Source: Deltaproteobacteria bacterium RBG_13_61_14
Lineage (GTDB): Bacteria; RBG-13-61-14
Direction of reading: 5' to 3'
Assembly (NCBI GenBank): GCA_001797815.1
Contig: MGQK01000004.1
Location: 7,500-20,167, forward strand
Length of the DNA stretch: 12,668 bases
In this document: in pieces, positions 1-6,304 of the stretch
Layout: each line of letters opens with the position of its first letter
How positions within the stretch are numbered: the first letter of the stretch is position 1
Notes under the pieces: generated by a model
Seen by the model: the letters and a program-made list of their open reading frames with translations, nothing else
The model's database searches: none
Told to the model about the DNA's origin: nothing
Program-made: the position numbers and the translations under genes

Positions 1-23
1 GCCACAAACAAAGGCAGCGCTAG
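1..23 (+). CDS. rpmJ: Ribosomal protein L36, 3' end only
   Basis: From base 3 the frame reads cac aaa caa agg cag cgc tag, giving HKQRQR and a stop. This matches the conserved C-terminus of L36, which normally ends HKQRQG, so the last residue appears to be Arg instead of Gly. rpmJ immediately before rpsM is the standard order in the spc/alpha region, and that context carries much of the call. L36 is the smallest protein of the large ribosomal subunit. Only about seven codons are visible, so the Zn-binding part of the protein cannot be checked. Confidence 0.75.
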
Positions 24-48
24 CGGGTCCAAGGAGAAGAGAAGCGTC

Positions 49-432
49 ATGGCGCGAATTGCAGGGGTGGATATCCCCAACAAGCGGATGGAAGTGGCTT
101 TGACTTACATTTACGGGATCGGCCGCACCTCGGCCCAAAAGATCCTGGCCGAGGCGGGGGTGGACCCCGGCCTGCGCAGCAACGACCTGAACGAGAACCA
201 GGTGGCGGCGATCCGCAAGATCATTGACGCCAACTACAAGGTGGAAGGCGAGTTGCGCAAGGAGGTGGCGGGCAACATCAAGCGGTTGATGGACCTGTCC
301 TGCTACCGGGGGATCCGGCACCGGCGGGGCCTGCCGGGGCGCGGCCAGCGGACCCACACCAACGCCCGCACCCGCAAGGGACGGCGGGCGCCGATCGCCG
401 GCAAGAAGAAGGTGATGGGGAAGAAGGGATAA
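49..432 (+). CDS. rpsM: 30S ribosomal protein S13
   Basis: S13 lies in the head of the 30S subunit and contacts the P-site tRNA and the B1 bridges to the 50S. The 127-residue product has the family's usual length. It starts [13 protein letters not shown], has the helix-hairpin-helix segment [14 protein letters not shown] near residues 20-33, the [18 protein letters not shown] block near residues 84-101, and the basic tail NARTRKGRR that reaches toward tRNA. The ATG is preceded by AAGGAG at 31-36. It is the first complete gene of an alpha-type operon, 25 bases after rpmJ and 6 bases before rpsK. No S4-binding pseudoknot leader can be identified in the short upstream gap. Confidence 0.98.
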   Translation: MARIAGVDIPNKRMEVALTYIYGIGRTSAQKILAEAGVDPGLRSNDLNENQVAAIRKIIDANYKVEGELRKEVAGNIKRLMDLSCYRGIRHRRGLPGRGQRTHTNARTRKGRRAPIAGKKKVMGKKG

Positions 433-438
433 GCGATC

Positions 439-837
439 ATGCCGGGCAAGAGCGAAACGGGCAAGAGTAAGAAGAAGAAAGTGAAACGGGAGGTGGACCA
501 GGGCGTGGTCCATATCCAGAGCACGTTCAACAACACCATCGTCACCGTCACCGACCGGGCCGGGAACACTTTAGCCTGGGCTTCGGCGGGGACGGTGGGG
601 TTCAAGGGATCGCGCAAGAGCACGCCCTTTGCCGCCGGGCAGGCGGCCGCGGAAGCGGCCCGCCGGGCCCAGGACCAGGGAGTCCGGTCGGTGGGGGTGC
701 TGGTGAAGGGGCCGGGCGCGGGCCGGGAATCGGCGCTGCGGGCGATTCAGGCTTCGGGGCTGCGGGTGACCAGCATCAAGGATGTCACCCCCATTCCCCA
801 TAACGGGTGCCGGCCGCCCAAGCGCCGGCGGGTGTAA
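439..837 (+). CDS. rpsK: 30S ribosomal protein S11
   Basis: S11 sits on the 30S platform and helps shape the E-site mRNA path. The 132-residue product has a lysine-rich N-terminal arm (residues 4-17). The S11 core follows: [18 protein letters not shown] at about 22-39, [20 protein letters not shown] at about 51-70, and [15 protein letters not shown] at about 89-103. The end, [18 protein letters not shown], is canonical; its Asn-Gly is the site isomerised to isoaspartate in some bacteria. The start lies 6 bases after the rpsM stop and uses the purine-rich rpsM 3' end (gggaagaaggga) as Shine-Dalgarno region. Nothing departs from the family. Confidence 0.98.
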   Translation: MPGKSETGKSKKKKVKREVDQGVVHIQSTFNNTIVTVTDRAGNTLAWASAGTVGFKGSRKSTPFAAGQAAAEAARRAQDQGVRSVGVLVKGPGAGRESALRAIQASGLRVTSIKDVTPIPHNGCRPPKRRRV

Positions 838-852
838 GCGAGGAGGCAGGGA

Positions 853-1482
853 TTGGCCAGGTATCGAGGATCGGTGTGCCGGTTTTGCCGGCGGGAAGGC
901 TTGAAGCTTTACCTGAAGGGGGACCGCTGCTATTCGGACAAGTGCGCGGTGGATCGCCGCAACTATCCGCCGGGCCAGCACGGCCAGGGCCGGATCAAGT
1001 ACTCCGACTACGGCGTCCAGCTCCGGGAAAAGCAGAAGGTCAAGCGCATCTACGGGATGCTGGAGCGCCAGTTCCGCCTCACCTTTGAGGAAGCCGAGCG
1101 GATGAAGGGCGTGACCGGCACCAGCCTCTTGCAGTTGCTGGAGCGCCGGCTGGACAACGTGGTCTATCGCCTGGGGTTCGCCCGCTCGCGCAACGAGGCG
1201 CGGATCTTGGTGCGGCATGCCCATTTCCGCGTCAACGGCAGGCCGGTGAACGTTCCCTCGTTCTCGCTTTCGCCGGGGGACGTGATCGCCCTCAAAGACC
1301 GGAGCCGCAAGAGTCCGGTCTTCCAGGCGGCGCTGGAAACGCGCAGCCGCCGGGGGGACGTGCCACGCTGGCTGGAGCTGTCGGCGGACCGGTGGGAAGG
1401 GGTGTTCAAGGAGTTGCCGGCCCGGGAAGATATCACGATGCCCATCGAGGAACAAATGATCGTCGAGCTTTATTCCAAGTGA
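853..1482 (+). CDS. rpsD: 30S ribosomal protein S4, zinc-binding (C+) form, TTG start
   Basis: S4 is a primary 16S rRNA binder that nucleates 30S assembly and, in several bacteria, represses its own operon. The 209-residue protein begins [15 protein letters not shown]. Cysteines at 9, 12, 26 and 31 (CxxC-x13-CxxxxC) form the Zn site seen in Thermus S4, so this is the C+ paralogue type. The S4 RNA-binding domain ([16 protein letters not shown], about residues 98-113, continuing through HFRVNG) is intact. The start is TTG at 853. A perfect AGGAGG at 841-846, with 6 bases spacing, supports it, and there is no in-frame ATG that keeps the conserved N-terminus. The gene lies between rpsK and rpoA, as in the alpha operon. 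Confidence 0.97.
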   Translation: MARYRGSVCRFCRREGLKLYLKGDRCYSDKCAVDRRNYPPGQHGQGRIKYSDYGVQLREKQKVKRIYGMLERQFRLTFEEAERMKGVTGTSLLQLLERRLDNVVYRLGFARSRNEARILVRHAHFRVNGRPVNVPSFSLSPGDVIALKDRSRKSPVFQAALETRSRRGDVPRWLELSADRWEGVFKELPAREDITMPIEEQMIVELYSK

Positions 1483-1534
1483 GCGGGGCCGACGCTGTTT
1501 CCGACTGCGAACCCGTGTGCGGAGGATGACCGAA

Positions 1535-2545
1535 ATGGAAAAAAACTGGCGCACTTTGATCAAGCCGAAAAAATTGGAAGTGGAGACCGAGAGTCTGACC
1601 AAGACCTATGGCAAGTTTATCGCCGAGCCCTTGGAGCGGGGTTTCGGTCTGACCATCGGCAACGCGCTCCGTCGCATCCTGCTCTCGTCCTTGCAGGGCG
1701 CGGCCATTGTGGCGGTGAAGATCAACGAGGTCCTGCACGAGTTCTCCACCCTCCCCGGGGTCAAAGAGGACGTGACCGAGATTCTCTTGAACCTGAAAGA
1801 AGTCTCGTTGAAATACTCGGGCGAAACTATTCGCACCATTTCCCTGGCGGTGGAAGGTCCGGGCGAGGTGACCGCGGGGGATTTTGTCACCGACCAGACC
1901 GTGGAAATCCTCAATCCCCAGCAGCATATTGCCACCCTGGACAAGGGCGCTTCCCTGGAGATGGAGATGTGGGTGAAGTGGGGCAAGGGCTACGTCTCGG
2001 CCGAGCGGGGCCGGGGCGACAACCTGCCGGTGGGGGCGATACCGATTGACGCTTCCTTCTCGCCGATCCGCAAGGTGAACTACAACGTGACCAACGCCCG
2101 GGTCGGCCAGATCACCGACTACGACCGTTTGATCCTGGAGGTCTGGACCAACGGCAGCGTGCTGCCCGCGGACGCGGTGGGCTACTCCGCCAAGATCCTG
2201 AAAGACCAGCTCAGTATTTTTATCAGCTTCGAGGACATCTGGGACCGGGAGGAGTTCGGCGGCCGGGATGATGACCGCCCGGCTCACGATCCCAACTTGT
2301 ATCGGAGCGTGGACGAGCTCGAGCTTTCGGTGCGCTCGGCCAACTGTCTCAAGAACGCGAACATCCGGCTGATCGGCGACCTGGTGCAGCGGAGCGAGGC
2401 GGAGATGCTCAAGACCAAGAACTTCGGGCGCAAGTCCCTGAACGAGATCAAGGAGCTCCTGGGGATGATGGGCCTGAGCTTGGGGATGAAGGTGGAAAGT
2501 TTCCCGGACCCCAAGTGGGAAAAACGCTATACCAAAGGCGGATGA
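1535..2545 (+). CDS. rpoA: DNA-directed RNA polymerase subunit alpha
   Basis: Alpha dimerises to scaffold RNA polymerase assembly; its C-terminal domain binds UP elements and activators. The product is 336 residues. Domain 1 includes [22 protein letters not shown] (about 31-52), the dimerisation helix. The CTD begins near residue 258 with [20 protein letters not shown], whose Arg near 267 aligns with the DNA-contacting R265 of E. coli, and [12 protein letters not shown] follows. ATG 1535 is preferred over GTG 1517 because GGAGG (1521-1525) precedes it by 9 bases and the protein then starts [17 protein letters not shown], the usual start in deltaproteobacteria-like groups. It is followed 3 bases later by rplQ. 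Confidence 0.98.
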   Translation: MEKNWRTLIKPKKLEVETESLTKTYGKFIAEPLERGFGLTIGNALRRILLSSLQGAAIVAVKINEVLHEFSTLPGVKEDVTEILLNLKEVSLKYSGETIRTISLAVEGPGEVTAGDFVTDQTVEILNPQQHIATLDKGASLEMEMWVKWGKGYVSAERGRGDNLPVGAIPIDASFSPIRKVNYNVTNARVGQITDYDRLILEVWTNGSVLPADAVGYSAKILKDQLSIFISFEDIWDREEFGGRDDDRPAHDPNLYRSVDELELSVRSANCLKNANIRLIGDLVQRSEAEMLKTKNFGRKSLNEIKELLGMMGLSLGMKVESFPDPKWEKRYTKGG

Positions 2546-2548
2546 GCC

Positions 2549-3016
2549 ATGCGGCATCGGAAAATCGGACGTCGTCTCTCCCGGACCTGGAGCCACCGCA
2601 AGGCCATGTTCCGCAACCTGGTGACTTCGTTGCTCGACCGGGAGCAGATCATCACCACCGAAGCCAAGGCCAAGGAACTGCGCCGGGTGGCGGAGCGGAT
2701 GATCACCCTCGGCAAACGCGGCACCCCCCATGCCCGCCGGCAGGCCCTGTCCTACATCCGGGGCACCCGGGTGGTGAGCAAGCTCTTCGAAGAGCTCGCG
2801 CCCCGTTACCGGGACCGTCCGGGCGGATACACCCGGATCATCAAGCTGGGGCCGCGGCGGGGCGATAATGCCCCCGAGGCCATGATCGAGCTGGTCGCCC
2901 GCGAGAAAGAGAAAGCCAAGAAAGCCCCGCCGGAGAAAGCCAAGAAAAAGACCTCCGCCGCCGCGGCGGCGAGCGGCAAGAAGGCCAAAGCTCCCGCCAA
3001 AAAACAAAAGAAATAA
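2549..3016 (+). CDS. rplQ: 50S ribosomal protein L17 with basic C-terminal tail
   Basis: L17 binds 23S rRNA near the tunnel exit. The core is canonical: [20 protein letters not shown] at the start, [25 protein letters not shown] (21-45), the LGKRG segment (54-58), and [30 protein letters not shown] (87-116). At 155 residues it is roughly 35 longer than a minimal L17. The excess is a low-complexity Lys/Ala/Pro tail from about residue 119, with blocks such as [13 protein letters not shown]. Such tails occur on L17 in several phyla and probably extend over rRNA; that role is inference. The stop codon overlaps the next ATG by one base, which suggests cotranscription with the following lipoprotein gene. 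Confidence 0.97.
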   Translation: MRHRKIGRRLSRTWSHRKAMFRNLVTSLLDREQIITTEAKAKELRRVAERMITLGKRGTPHARRQALSYIRGTRVVSKLFEELAPRYRDRPGGYTRIIKLGPRRGDNAPEAMIELVAREKEKAKKAPPEKAKKKTSAAAAASGKKAKAPAKKQKK

Positions 3017-4083
3017 TGAAGCGGCACCGTGCGCGTGTGAATCCGGCCCTCCGGCTCTGCCTGAGGGCCTTTTTGCTCGGGGCCGCCCTGCTCCCGCTCG
3101 CCCTGAGCGGCTGCGGCAAGAAGAAGACCGGCGAGCGCGAAAGCCTGATCCGCTTTTCCGCGGCCGGCAACCTCATGCTCGACCGCGGGGTGAGGGTCTG
3201 GGTGGAGAAGAACGGACCGGCCTATCCCTTCCAGCCGGTCAGCTCGTTCTTCCAATCCCGCGACCTGGTCGCGGCCAATTTCGAAATGGCGCTCGACCAC
3301 GGCTGCCAGGCCCTGCAGAAGCCCGAGGTCTTCCGCCTGCCCGAGGCCGAGCTCCCGGAACTCGAGCGCTCCGGCATCAACGCGCTCAACCTGGCCAACG
3401 ACCACTCCCTGGACTGCGGCCGGGAGGCGTTAGGCCAAGCCACCCGCTGGATGCTGGCCACCGGGATTCAGCCCCTGGGTGCCGGCGACAACCAGGCCCG
3501 GGCCCAGCAACCCGTTTACCTGACCGTGAACGGTATCACCCTGGGCTTGCTCGCCTTTACCACTGCGGCGGTCCCGGGCGCTCCCTTTTGCCGGGAATGC
3601 ACCGGCCCCGCCTTTTACGAACCCAACCTGGTCTCCCGCTTGCTCGCGGAAATGGAAAGACGGGCGGATTTCCGGATCGTGTTTTTCCACTGGGAGGAAG
3701 CCGCGCGCGCCGGTCCCCATCCTGACCCGAAAACGGTGGCGCATGAGGCGATCAACTCCGGAGCCGACCTGGTGATCGGGTTCGGGCCGGAGGCCGTCAC
3801 CGGGCTGGAGCGGATTCGGGGCAAGTGGGTGATCTACAGCCTGGGCAACCTGGTCTCGGACCCCGCCACTCCCCAGGGCCAGGAGGGCTTGATCTTTTCC
3901 GCCGAGTTCGTGCCGCGGCGAATGCTGAACCCCCGGTTGCTTCCGATCCGCATCGAGAAGGGCCAGGCCAGCTTTGCCCGGGGGGACGAAGCCCGGGCCA
4001 TCCTCGAGCATGTCATGGCCCTTTCCGGGCCGGGCAGCCGCTCGGAAATGAACCTGGTCGAAGACATCCTCTACCTGCAATAG
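3016..4083 (+). CDS. CapA/PGA_cap-fold lipoprotein (divergent, metallophosphatase-like)
   Basis: The 355-residue product has a lipoprotein signal: basic N-terminus, hydrophobic stretch 14-30 and lipobox LSGC with Cys33, then KKK, so export and membrane anchoring are expected. The mature part follows the PGA_cap (CapA) motif order: FSAAGNLMLDRGV (47-59, usually GDVMLGR), NFE (88-90), NLANDHSLDCG (125-135, usually NLANNHALDYG), FFHWEEA (223-229), GADLVIGFGPEAVTGLE (249-265, usually GHHPHVLQG) and YSLGNLV (274-280). The first-motif Asp and the HHPH histidines are replaced, so metal binding and catalysis may be lost or altered. CapA relatives act in poly-gamma-glutamate capsule synthesis, but no other capsule genes are present, so the role is open. 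The start overlaps the rplQ stop by one base. Confidence 0.85.
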   Translation: MKRHRARVNPALRLCLRAFLLGAALLPLALSGCGKKKTGERESLIRFSAAGNLMLDRGVRVWVEKNGPAYPFQPVSSFFQSRDLVAANFEMALDHGCQALQKPEVFRLPEAELPELERSGINALNLANDHSLDCGREALGQATRWMLATGIQPLGAGDNQARAQQPVYLTVNGITLGLLAFTTAAVPGAPFCRECTGPAFYEPNLVSRLLAEMERRADFRIVFFHWEEAARAGPHPDPKTVAHEAINSGADLVIGFGPEAVTGLERIRGKWVIYSLGNLVSDPATPQGQEGLIFSAEFVPRRMLNPRLLPIRIEKGQASFARGDEARAILEHVMALSGPGSRSEMNLVEDILYLQ

Positions 4084-4087
4084 GCGC

Positions 4088-4107
4088 CGGGGAACCTCCC
4101 CCGTTTT
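4088..4107 (+). terminator. Possible weak intrinsic terminator after the lipoprotein gene
   Basis: Five bases after the stop codon, CGGGG (4088-4092) and CCCCG (4099-4103) can pair around a 6-base loop, followed directly by TTTT (4104-4107). The stem is short but all G-C. It would end the ribosomal/lipoprotein transcript before the sigma gene. The short stem and four-base T run make it tentative. Confidence 0.35.
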
Positions 4108-4314
4108 CCACATCCCGCAAGCGCCAAAACCTCGGTTTTTCTTGTCACCGCCTTGACGAATTCCCGGGCCGCGGCGCGAGCGCCTCCTGCCGCCTCGTTT
4201 CAATTGGGTCAATCTTGTTTGAAACTATTTCTTCCCGGCCTGGAAAATTATCCGCCTCCGGGCCCGGCATTGAAATTGCTCCTGGGAGGGAACGGCGAAG
4301 GGAAGCTCCGCTTC
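4108..4314 (+). other. Leader region of the sigma-28 gene
   Basis: This stretch, between the possible terminator and the chosen sigma start, encodes nothing recognisable; its in-frame translation upstream of ATG 4315 does not resemble a sigma factor. TTGAAA at 4219-4224 is a fair -35, but only a poor -10 (gaaaat, 4243-4248, 18 bases away) follows. A small AT-rich hairpin (AAAAC 4126-4130 with GTTTT 4135-4139) is present. No clear promoter is claimed. Confidence 0.3.
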
Positions 4315-5085
4315 ATGCAAACCAGTTCCGCCACGCAGCCGCGCTGGCCGCTTTCCGCTCCGGAACGGGAGCAATTCATCCTGGACTACGCGCCGCTGGT
4401 CCGCCGCATCGTGCACCGGATTGCGGTGCGGCTGCCCCCGCACCTGGATCTGGAAGACCTGGTCAACTCCGGCTTCCTCGGGCTCATGGACGCCCTGCAA
4501 AAATTTGATCCGGACCGCAACATCGCCTTCCGCACCTATGCCGAGTTCCGCATCCGGGGCGCCATCCTGGACGAGCTGCGGTCCCGCGACTGGCTGCCGC
4601 GCTCGGTGCGGGAGAAGGCGAACCGCCTGGAGCGGGTCAACCAGGAGGTGGAAGGCCGGCTGGGCCGGCCGGCGACCGAGGAAGAGCTGGCAGCGGGCAT
4701 GGGCCTGAGTCTGGAGTCGTTGCAGCAACTGCTCCAGCGGGTGGCCCCGATTTCCTTTCTCCGGCTGGACGACTGTCCCGGGCTGAGCGAATTTTCCGAG
4801 GATGACCTGCCCGACCTGCTCCTGGACCCTTCCGGCCAAGACCCCTCGGTCCAACTGGAGCTGGAGGAGTTGAAACAGTTCCTGGCCCAGGAGATCGAGC
4901 GGATGTCCGACCGGGAAAAGCTGGTGCTCAGCCTGTATTACCTGGAAGAGTTGACCCTGAAAGAGATCGGGGAGGTGATGAGCGTGACCGAGTCCCGGGT
5001 GTGCCAGTTGCACAGCCAGGCCCTGATCCGGCTGCGGGGAAGGATCAAGAAAAGGGTATGGCAAAGGTCGGCTCTTGCCCGGTAA
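4315..5085 (+). CDS. fliA: RNA polymerase sigma factor, FliA/WhiG (sigma-28) family
   Basis: This is an alternative sigma factor that directs RNA polymerase to flagellar-class promoters of the form TAAA-N15-GCCGATAA. The 256-residue product has the FliA/WhiG layout. Region 2 spans about 22-92 (YAPLVRRIVHRIAVRLPPHL, DLVNSGFLGLMDALQKFD, FRTYAEFRIRGAILDELRSR), running into WLPRSVR. Region 3 lies near 100-150. Region 4 spans about 188-245 with MSDREKLVLSLYYLEELTLKEIGEVM and a helix-turn-helix at TESRVCQLHSQA. ATG 4315 is preferred to the longer open frame from 4153 because the first 54 codons lack homology and GAAGGGA lies about 11 bases upstream. Its likely targets and its antagonist FlgM lie immediately downstream. 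Confidence 0.93.
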   Translation: MQTSSATQPRWPLSAPEREQFILDYAPLVRRIVHRIAVRLPPHLDLEDLVNSGFLGLMDALQKFDPDRNIAFRTYAEFRIRGAILDELRSRDWLPRSVREKANRLERVNQEVEGRLGRPATEEELAAGMGLSLESLQQLLQRVAPISFLRLDDCPGLSEFSEDDLPDLLLDPSGQDPSVQLELEELKQFLAQEIERMSDREKLVLSLYYLEELTLKEIGEVMSVTESRVCQLHSQALIRLRGRIKKRVWQRSALAR

Positions 5086-5107
5086 TCCCGGCCCGGGTCA
5101 GCCGGGA
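5086..5107 (+). other. GC-rich hairpin at the end of the sigma gene
   Basis: TCCCGGC (5086-5092) and GCCGGGA (5101-5107) form a perfect 7-bp stem with an 8-base loop, starting at the base after the sigma stop codon. No T run follows, so it is not a canonical intrinsic terminator. It could slow polymerase or protect the 3' end of the transcript. Confidence 0.4.
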
Positions 5108-5181
5108 GCGGAAGCGGCAGGAGCGCCCGGAGTAAGAGGGTCCGGTTTGACCTGATTTTGTCCGAGAAAGGAAAAATTTTC

Positions 5182-5208
5182 TCAAGCAATGGGCCGATGA
5201 TCCGATAA
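5182..5208 (+). promoter_or_regulatory. Sigma-28-type promoter, copy A
   Basis: TCAA (5182-5185), a 15-base spacer, then TCCGATAA (5201-5208) closely matches the FliA consensus TAAA-N15-GCCGATAA: seven of eight bases match in the -10 and three of four in the -35. The same arrangement and spacing recur in copy B. The expected start of transcription is near 5215, giving a leader of about 14 bases that carries the RBS. Location directly behind a sigma-28 gene and before an anti-sigma-28 gene supports it. Confidence 0.6.
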
Positions 5209-5215
5209 CTTAATC

Positions 5216-5222
5216 GAGGAGG
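5216..5222 (+). promoter_or_regulatory. Strong RBS of flgM copy A, in a potential hairpin loop
   Basis: GAGGAGG lies 6 bases before ATG 5229. CTTAA (5209-5213) could pair with TTAAG (5224-5228), placing the RBS and its GGA triplets in the loop. The left arm would be transcribed only from a start upstream of the predicted sigma-28 start, so the hairpin is less likely on that transcript. Confidence 0.5.
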
Positions 5223-5228
5223 TTTAAG

Positions 5229-5555
5229 ATGAGAAAAAGCACACGAGATGAAAAGGCGATGGAGTGGAACAGCCAGGACGGGGTGAAGGCGTCCAGGGAG
5301 CGTAATATCAACCCAAGAGAATCCAGCCAGTTGGATTTAGCACGCATGTTGCCCTTCTCCCGCCCTCACCCGGAGCACAAGCCCCGGCCGGAAGTCGCTC
5401 CGGCCGAGAAGCGAGTGCTCGAGTTGAAAGCCCGGGTGGAAAAAGGTCAATATCGGGTGGATACTGTGCGACTGGCGGAAAAGATGATCCGCGAGACCTT
5501 GATCGAAAACCTGGCGACAGACAGGAGAAATAGGTCGAACCGGGAAGACTGTTGA
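5229..5555 (+). CDS. flgM: FlgM-like anti-sigma-28 factor, copy A
   Basis: FlgM binds the flagellar sigma factor and holds it inactive until it is exported through the completed hook-basal body. The 108-residue product ends in a typical FlgM domain (about 58-96): EKRVLELKARVEKGQYRVDTVRLAEKMI, which is the R-V-x-x-L-K/x-G-x-Y-x-V-D/A-x-x-L-A-E-K pattern of the family. The N-terminal half is polar and probably disordered, as in FlgM generally, but lacks the common short MKI start motif. It begins at ATG 5229 behind GAGGAGG. Its stop overlaps csrA in the sequence TGATG, so the two are translationally coupled. It lies directly downstream of the presumed target sigma factor. Confidence 0.82.
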   Translation: MRKSTRDEKAMEWNSQDGVKASRERNINPRESSQLDLARMLPFSRPHPEHKPRPEVAPAEKRVLELKARVEKGQYRVDTVRLAEKMIRETLIENLATDRRNRSNREDC

Positions 5556-5797
5556 TGCTGATTTTAACCCGCAAGATCGGGCAAAGCATCACCATTGCCG
5601 GCGACGTCCGGGTGACGGTGCAAGCCATCCGGGGCCAGCAGGTGCGCCTGGGCATCGAAGCGCCTCCCGAGATCCCCATCCTCCGCCAGGAACTGCTCCT
5701 GAAAAAGCCGGCAATCGCCGAAATCCGCCCTGCCCCAACCCCGGCCGCGGCCCGGGCCGAGCCCCTGCTCCGCCGCCGCCGCGCCGCACATAATTAA
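5555..5797 (+). CDS. csrA: CsrA/RsmA carbon storage regulator, copy A, C-terminally extended
   Basis: CsrA dimers bind GGA in RNA hairpin loops and block or stabilise mRNAs. Starting at ATG 5555, the protein begins MLILTRKIGQSI, the canonical CsrA N-terminus. A TTG three bases earlier is also open but would add one residue. The RNA-contact residues Leu4, Arg6 and Arg44 (PILRQEL) are conserved, and VRLGIEAPPEIPI matches beta-4/5. The domain ends near residue 50. Another 30 residues follow, rich in Ala/Pro and ending in EPLLRRRRAAHN, so the protein is 80 residues against about 61 in E. coli. The ATG overlaps the flgM stop. The stop codon lies just before a palindromic element. Confidence 0.93.
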   Translation: MLILTRKIGQSITIAGDVRVTVQAIRGQQVRLGIEAPPEIPILRQELLLKKPAIAEIRPAPTPAAARAEPLLRRRRAAHN

Positions 5798-5851
5798 GGG
5801 GACACCATACTTAATTAAACTTCAGTCATCTGAATTAAGTATGGTGTCCCC
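5798..5851 (+). repeat. REP/MITE-like palindrome between cassette copies
   Basis: GGGGACACCATACTTAATT (5798-5816) is exactly repeated in inverse as AATTAAGTATGGTGTCCCC (5833-5851), a 19-bp perfect stem around a 16-base spacer that can itself form TTCAG/CTGAA. It begins directly after the csrA-A stop codon. From memory, this motif is widespread between genes in deltaproteobacterial and related genomes, as a REP-like or miniature-element sequence. It can act as a hairpin at the transcript end but has no T run. Confidence 0.75.
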
Positions 5852-5872
5852 CGAACTCCGAACTCCGAACTC
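5852..5872 (+). repeat. Three tandem copies of a 7-bp unit
   Basis: CGAACTC occurs three times in perfect tandem, directly after the palindrome and 8 bases before the second cassette begins. It looks like a small slippage-generated repeat in noncoding DNA at the duplication junction. Confidence 0.8.
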
Positions 5873-5924
5873 GAGAAAGGGGGTCCGCTTTGACCTGATT
5901 TTGTCCGAGAAAGGAAAAATTTCC

Positions 5925-5951
5925 TCAAGGAATAGACGGATGATCCGATAA
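5925..5951 (+). promoter_or_regulatory. Sigma-28-type promoter, copy B
   Basis: TCAA (5925-5928), a 15-base spacer and TCCGATAA (5944-5951) repeat the copy A promoter with identical spacing. Both elements are intact while spacer bases differ, which suggests selection on the elements. Transcription would begin near 5958-5959, at the base of the hairpin holding the flgM-B RBS. Confidence 0.6.
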
Positions 5952-5958
5952 CTCAATC

Positions 5959-5974
5959 AGACAAGGAGTAGTCT
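5959..5974 (+). promoter_or_regulatory. RBS hairpin resembling a CsrA target, flgM copy B
   Basis: AGAC (5959-5962) pairs with GTCT (5971-5974) around the loop AAGGAGTA, which contains the Shine-Dalgarno AAGGAG (5963-5968), 9 bases before ATG 5978. The stretch ACAAGGA matches the core ACARGGA of the CsrA SELEX consensus, and the GGA lies in a hairpin loop as CsrA prefers. The stem is only 4 bp, so this is a candidate autoregulatory site, not a proven one. Confidence 0.45.
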
Positions 5975-5977
5975 AAG

Positions 5978-6304
5978 ATGAAACCGAGCACAAAGGATCA
6001 AAAGGAAGCAAAGTGGACCAGCGGGAGCCAGGTGTTGTTGTTCAGGGCCAGTAAGCTCAGCCCAGGAGGATCTGGACACCAGGCCTTAGCACGGGTGCTG
6101 CCCTTCTCCCGCCCTCGCCCTGAGCGCAGACCCCGGCCGGGGGTCGCTCCGGCGGAGAAGCGAGTGTCCGAGTTAAAAGCCCGGGTGGAAAAGGGTCTCT
6201 ATCGGGTGGATACGGTGCGGCTGGCGGAAAAGATGATCCGCGAGGCCTTGCTCGAAAACCTCGCGACGGCCAGGAGAAAAGGATCGAGCGGGGCAGTCCG
6301 TTGA
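5978..6304 (+). CDS. flgM: FlgM-like anti-sigma-28 factor, copy B
   Basis: This is a 108-residue paralogue of the protein at 5229-5555, with the FlgM domain at about 58-96: EKRVSELKARVEKGLYRVDTVRLAEKMI. It differs from copy A at only about five of 41 positions in that segment. The N-terminal half (residues 1-38) has changed heavily, although ARVLPFSRP and the proline/arginine stretch before the domain are retained. Conservation of the sigma-binding half suggests both copies still bind a sigma-28 factor. The two may differ in export or stability, since the FlgM N-terminus carries the secretion signal; that is inference. The RBS is AAGGAG at 5963-5968. The stop overlaps csrA copy B as TGATG. 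Confidence 0.82.
   Translation: MKPSTKDQKEAKWTSGSQVLLFRASKLSPGGSGHQALARVLPFSRPRPERRPRPGVAPAEKRVSELKARVEKGLYRVDTVRLAEKMIREALLENLATARRKGSSGAVR

Larger units (their letters stand above)
5138..5797 (+). repeat. Tandem cassette copy A (promoter-flgM-csrA)
   Basis: This 660-base unit has a clear second copy at 5881-6540. The upstream noncoding part is nearly identical over about 74 bases, with roughly 7 differences counted by eye. The FlgM C-terminal half and CsrA (8 substitutions in the 77 aligned residues) are strongly conserved. The N-terminal half of FlgM is much more diverged. A six-base difference before the flgM start is balanced by a six-base difference in csrA length, so the two units are equally long. 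Confidence 0.9.

Noticed and set aside
1517-1534. GTG 1517 or ATG 1526 as rpoA start
   Set aside because: These lie over or next to the GGAGG that serves ATG 1535, and the conserved protein begins at MEKNW.
1433-3007. Long minus-strand open frame (524 codons) across rpoA and rplQ
   Set aside because: It is a shadow of GC-rich coding sequence on the plus strand. The translation is low-complexity His/Pro/Gln/Gly-rich with no family resemblance, while rpoA and rplQ are unmistakable.
4126-4140. AAAAC-CTCG-GTTTTT hairpin as terminator
   Set aside because: The stem is 5 bp and nearly all A-T, too weak; the GC stem at 4088-4107 is the better candidate.
4153-4314. N-terminal extension of the sigma factor from an upstream start
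   Set aside because: The 54 extra codons have no similarity to sigma factors, and ATG 4315 has a reasonable ribosome site and gives normal FliA length.
5147-5177. TTGACC as a sigma-70 -35 in the conserved flgM upstream block
   Set aside because: No acceptable -10 follows at 16-18 bases; the sigma-28-type elements downstream fit better in both copies. The block's conservation may simply reflect recent duplication.
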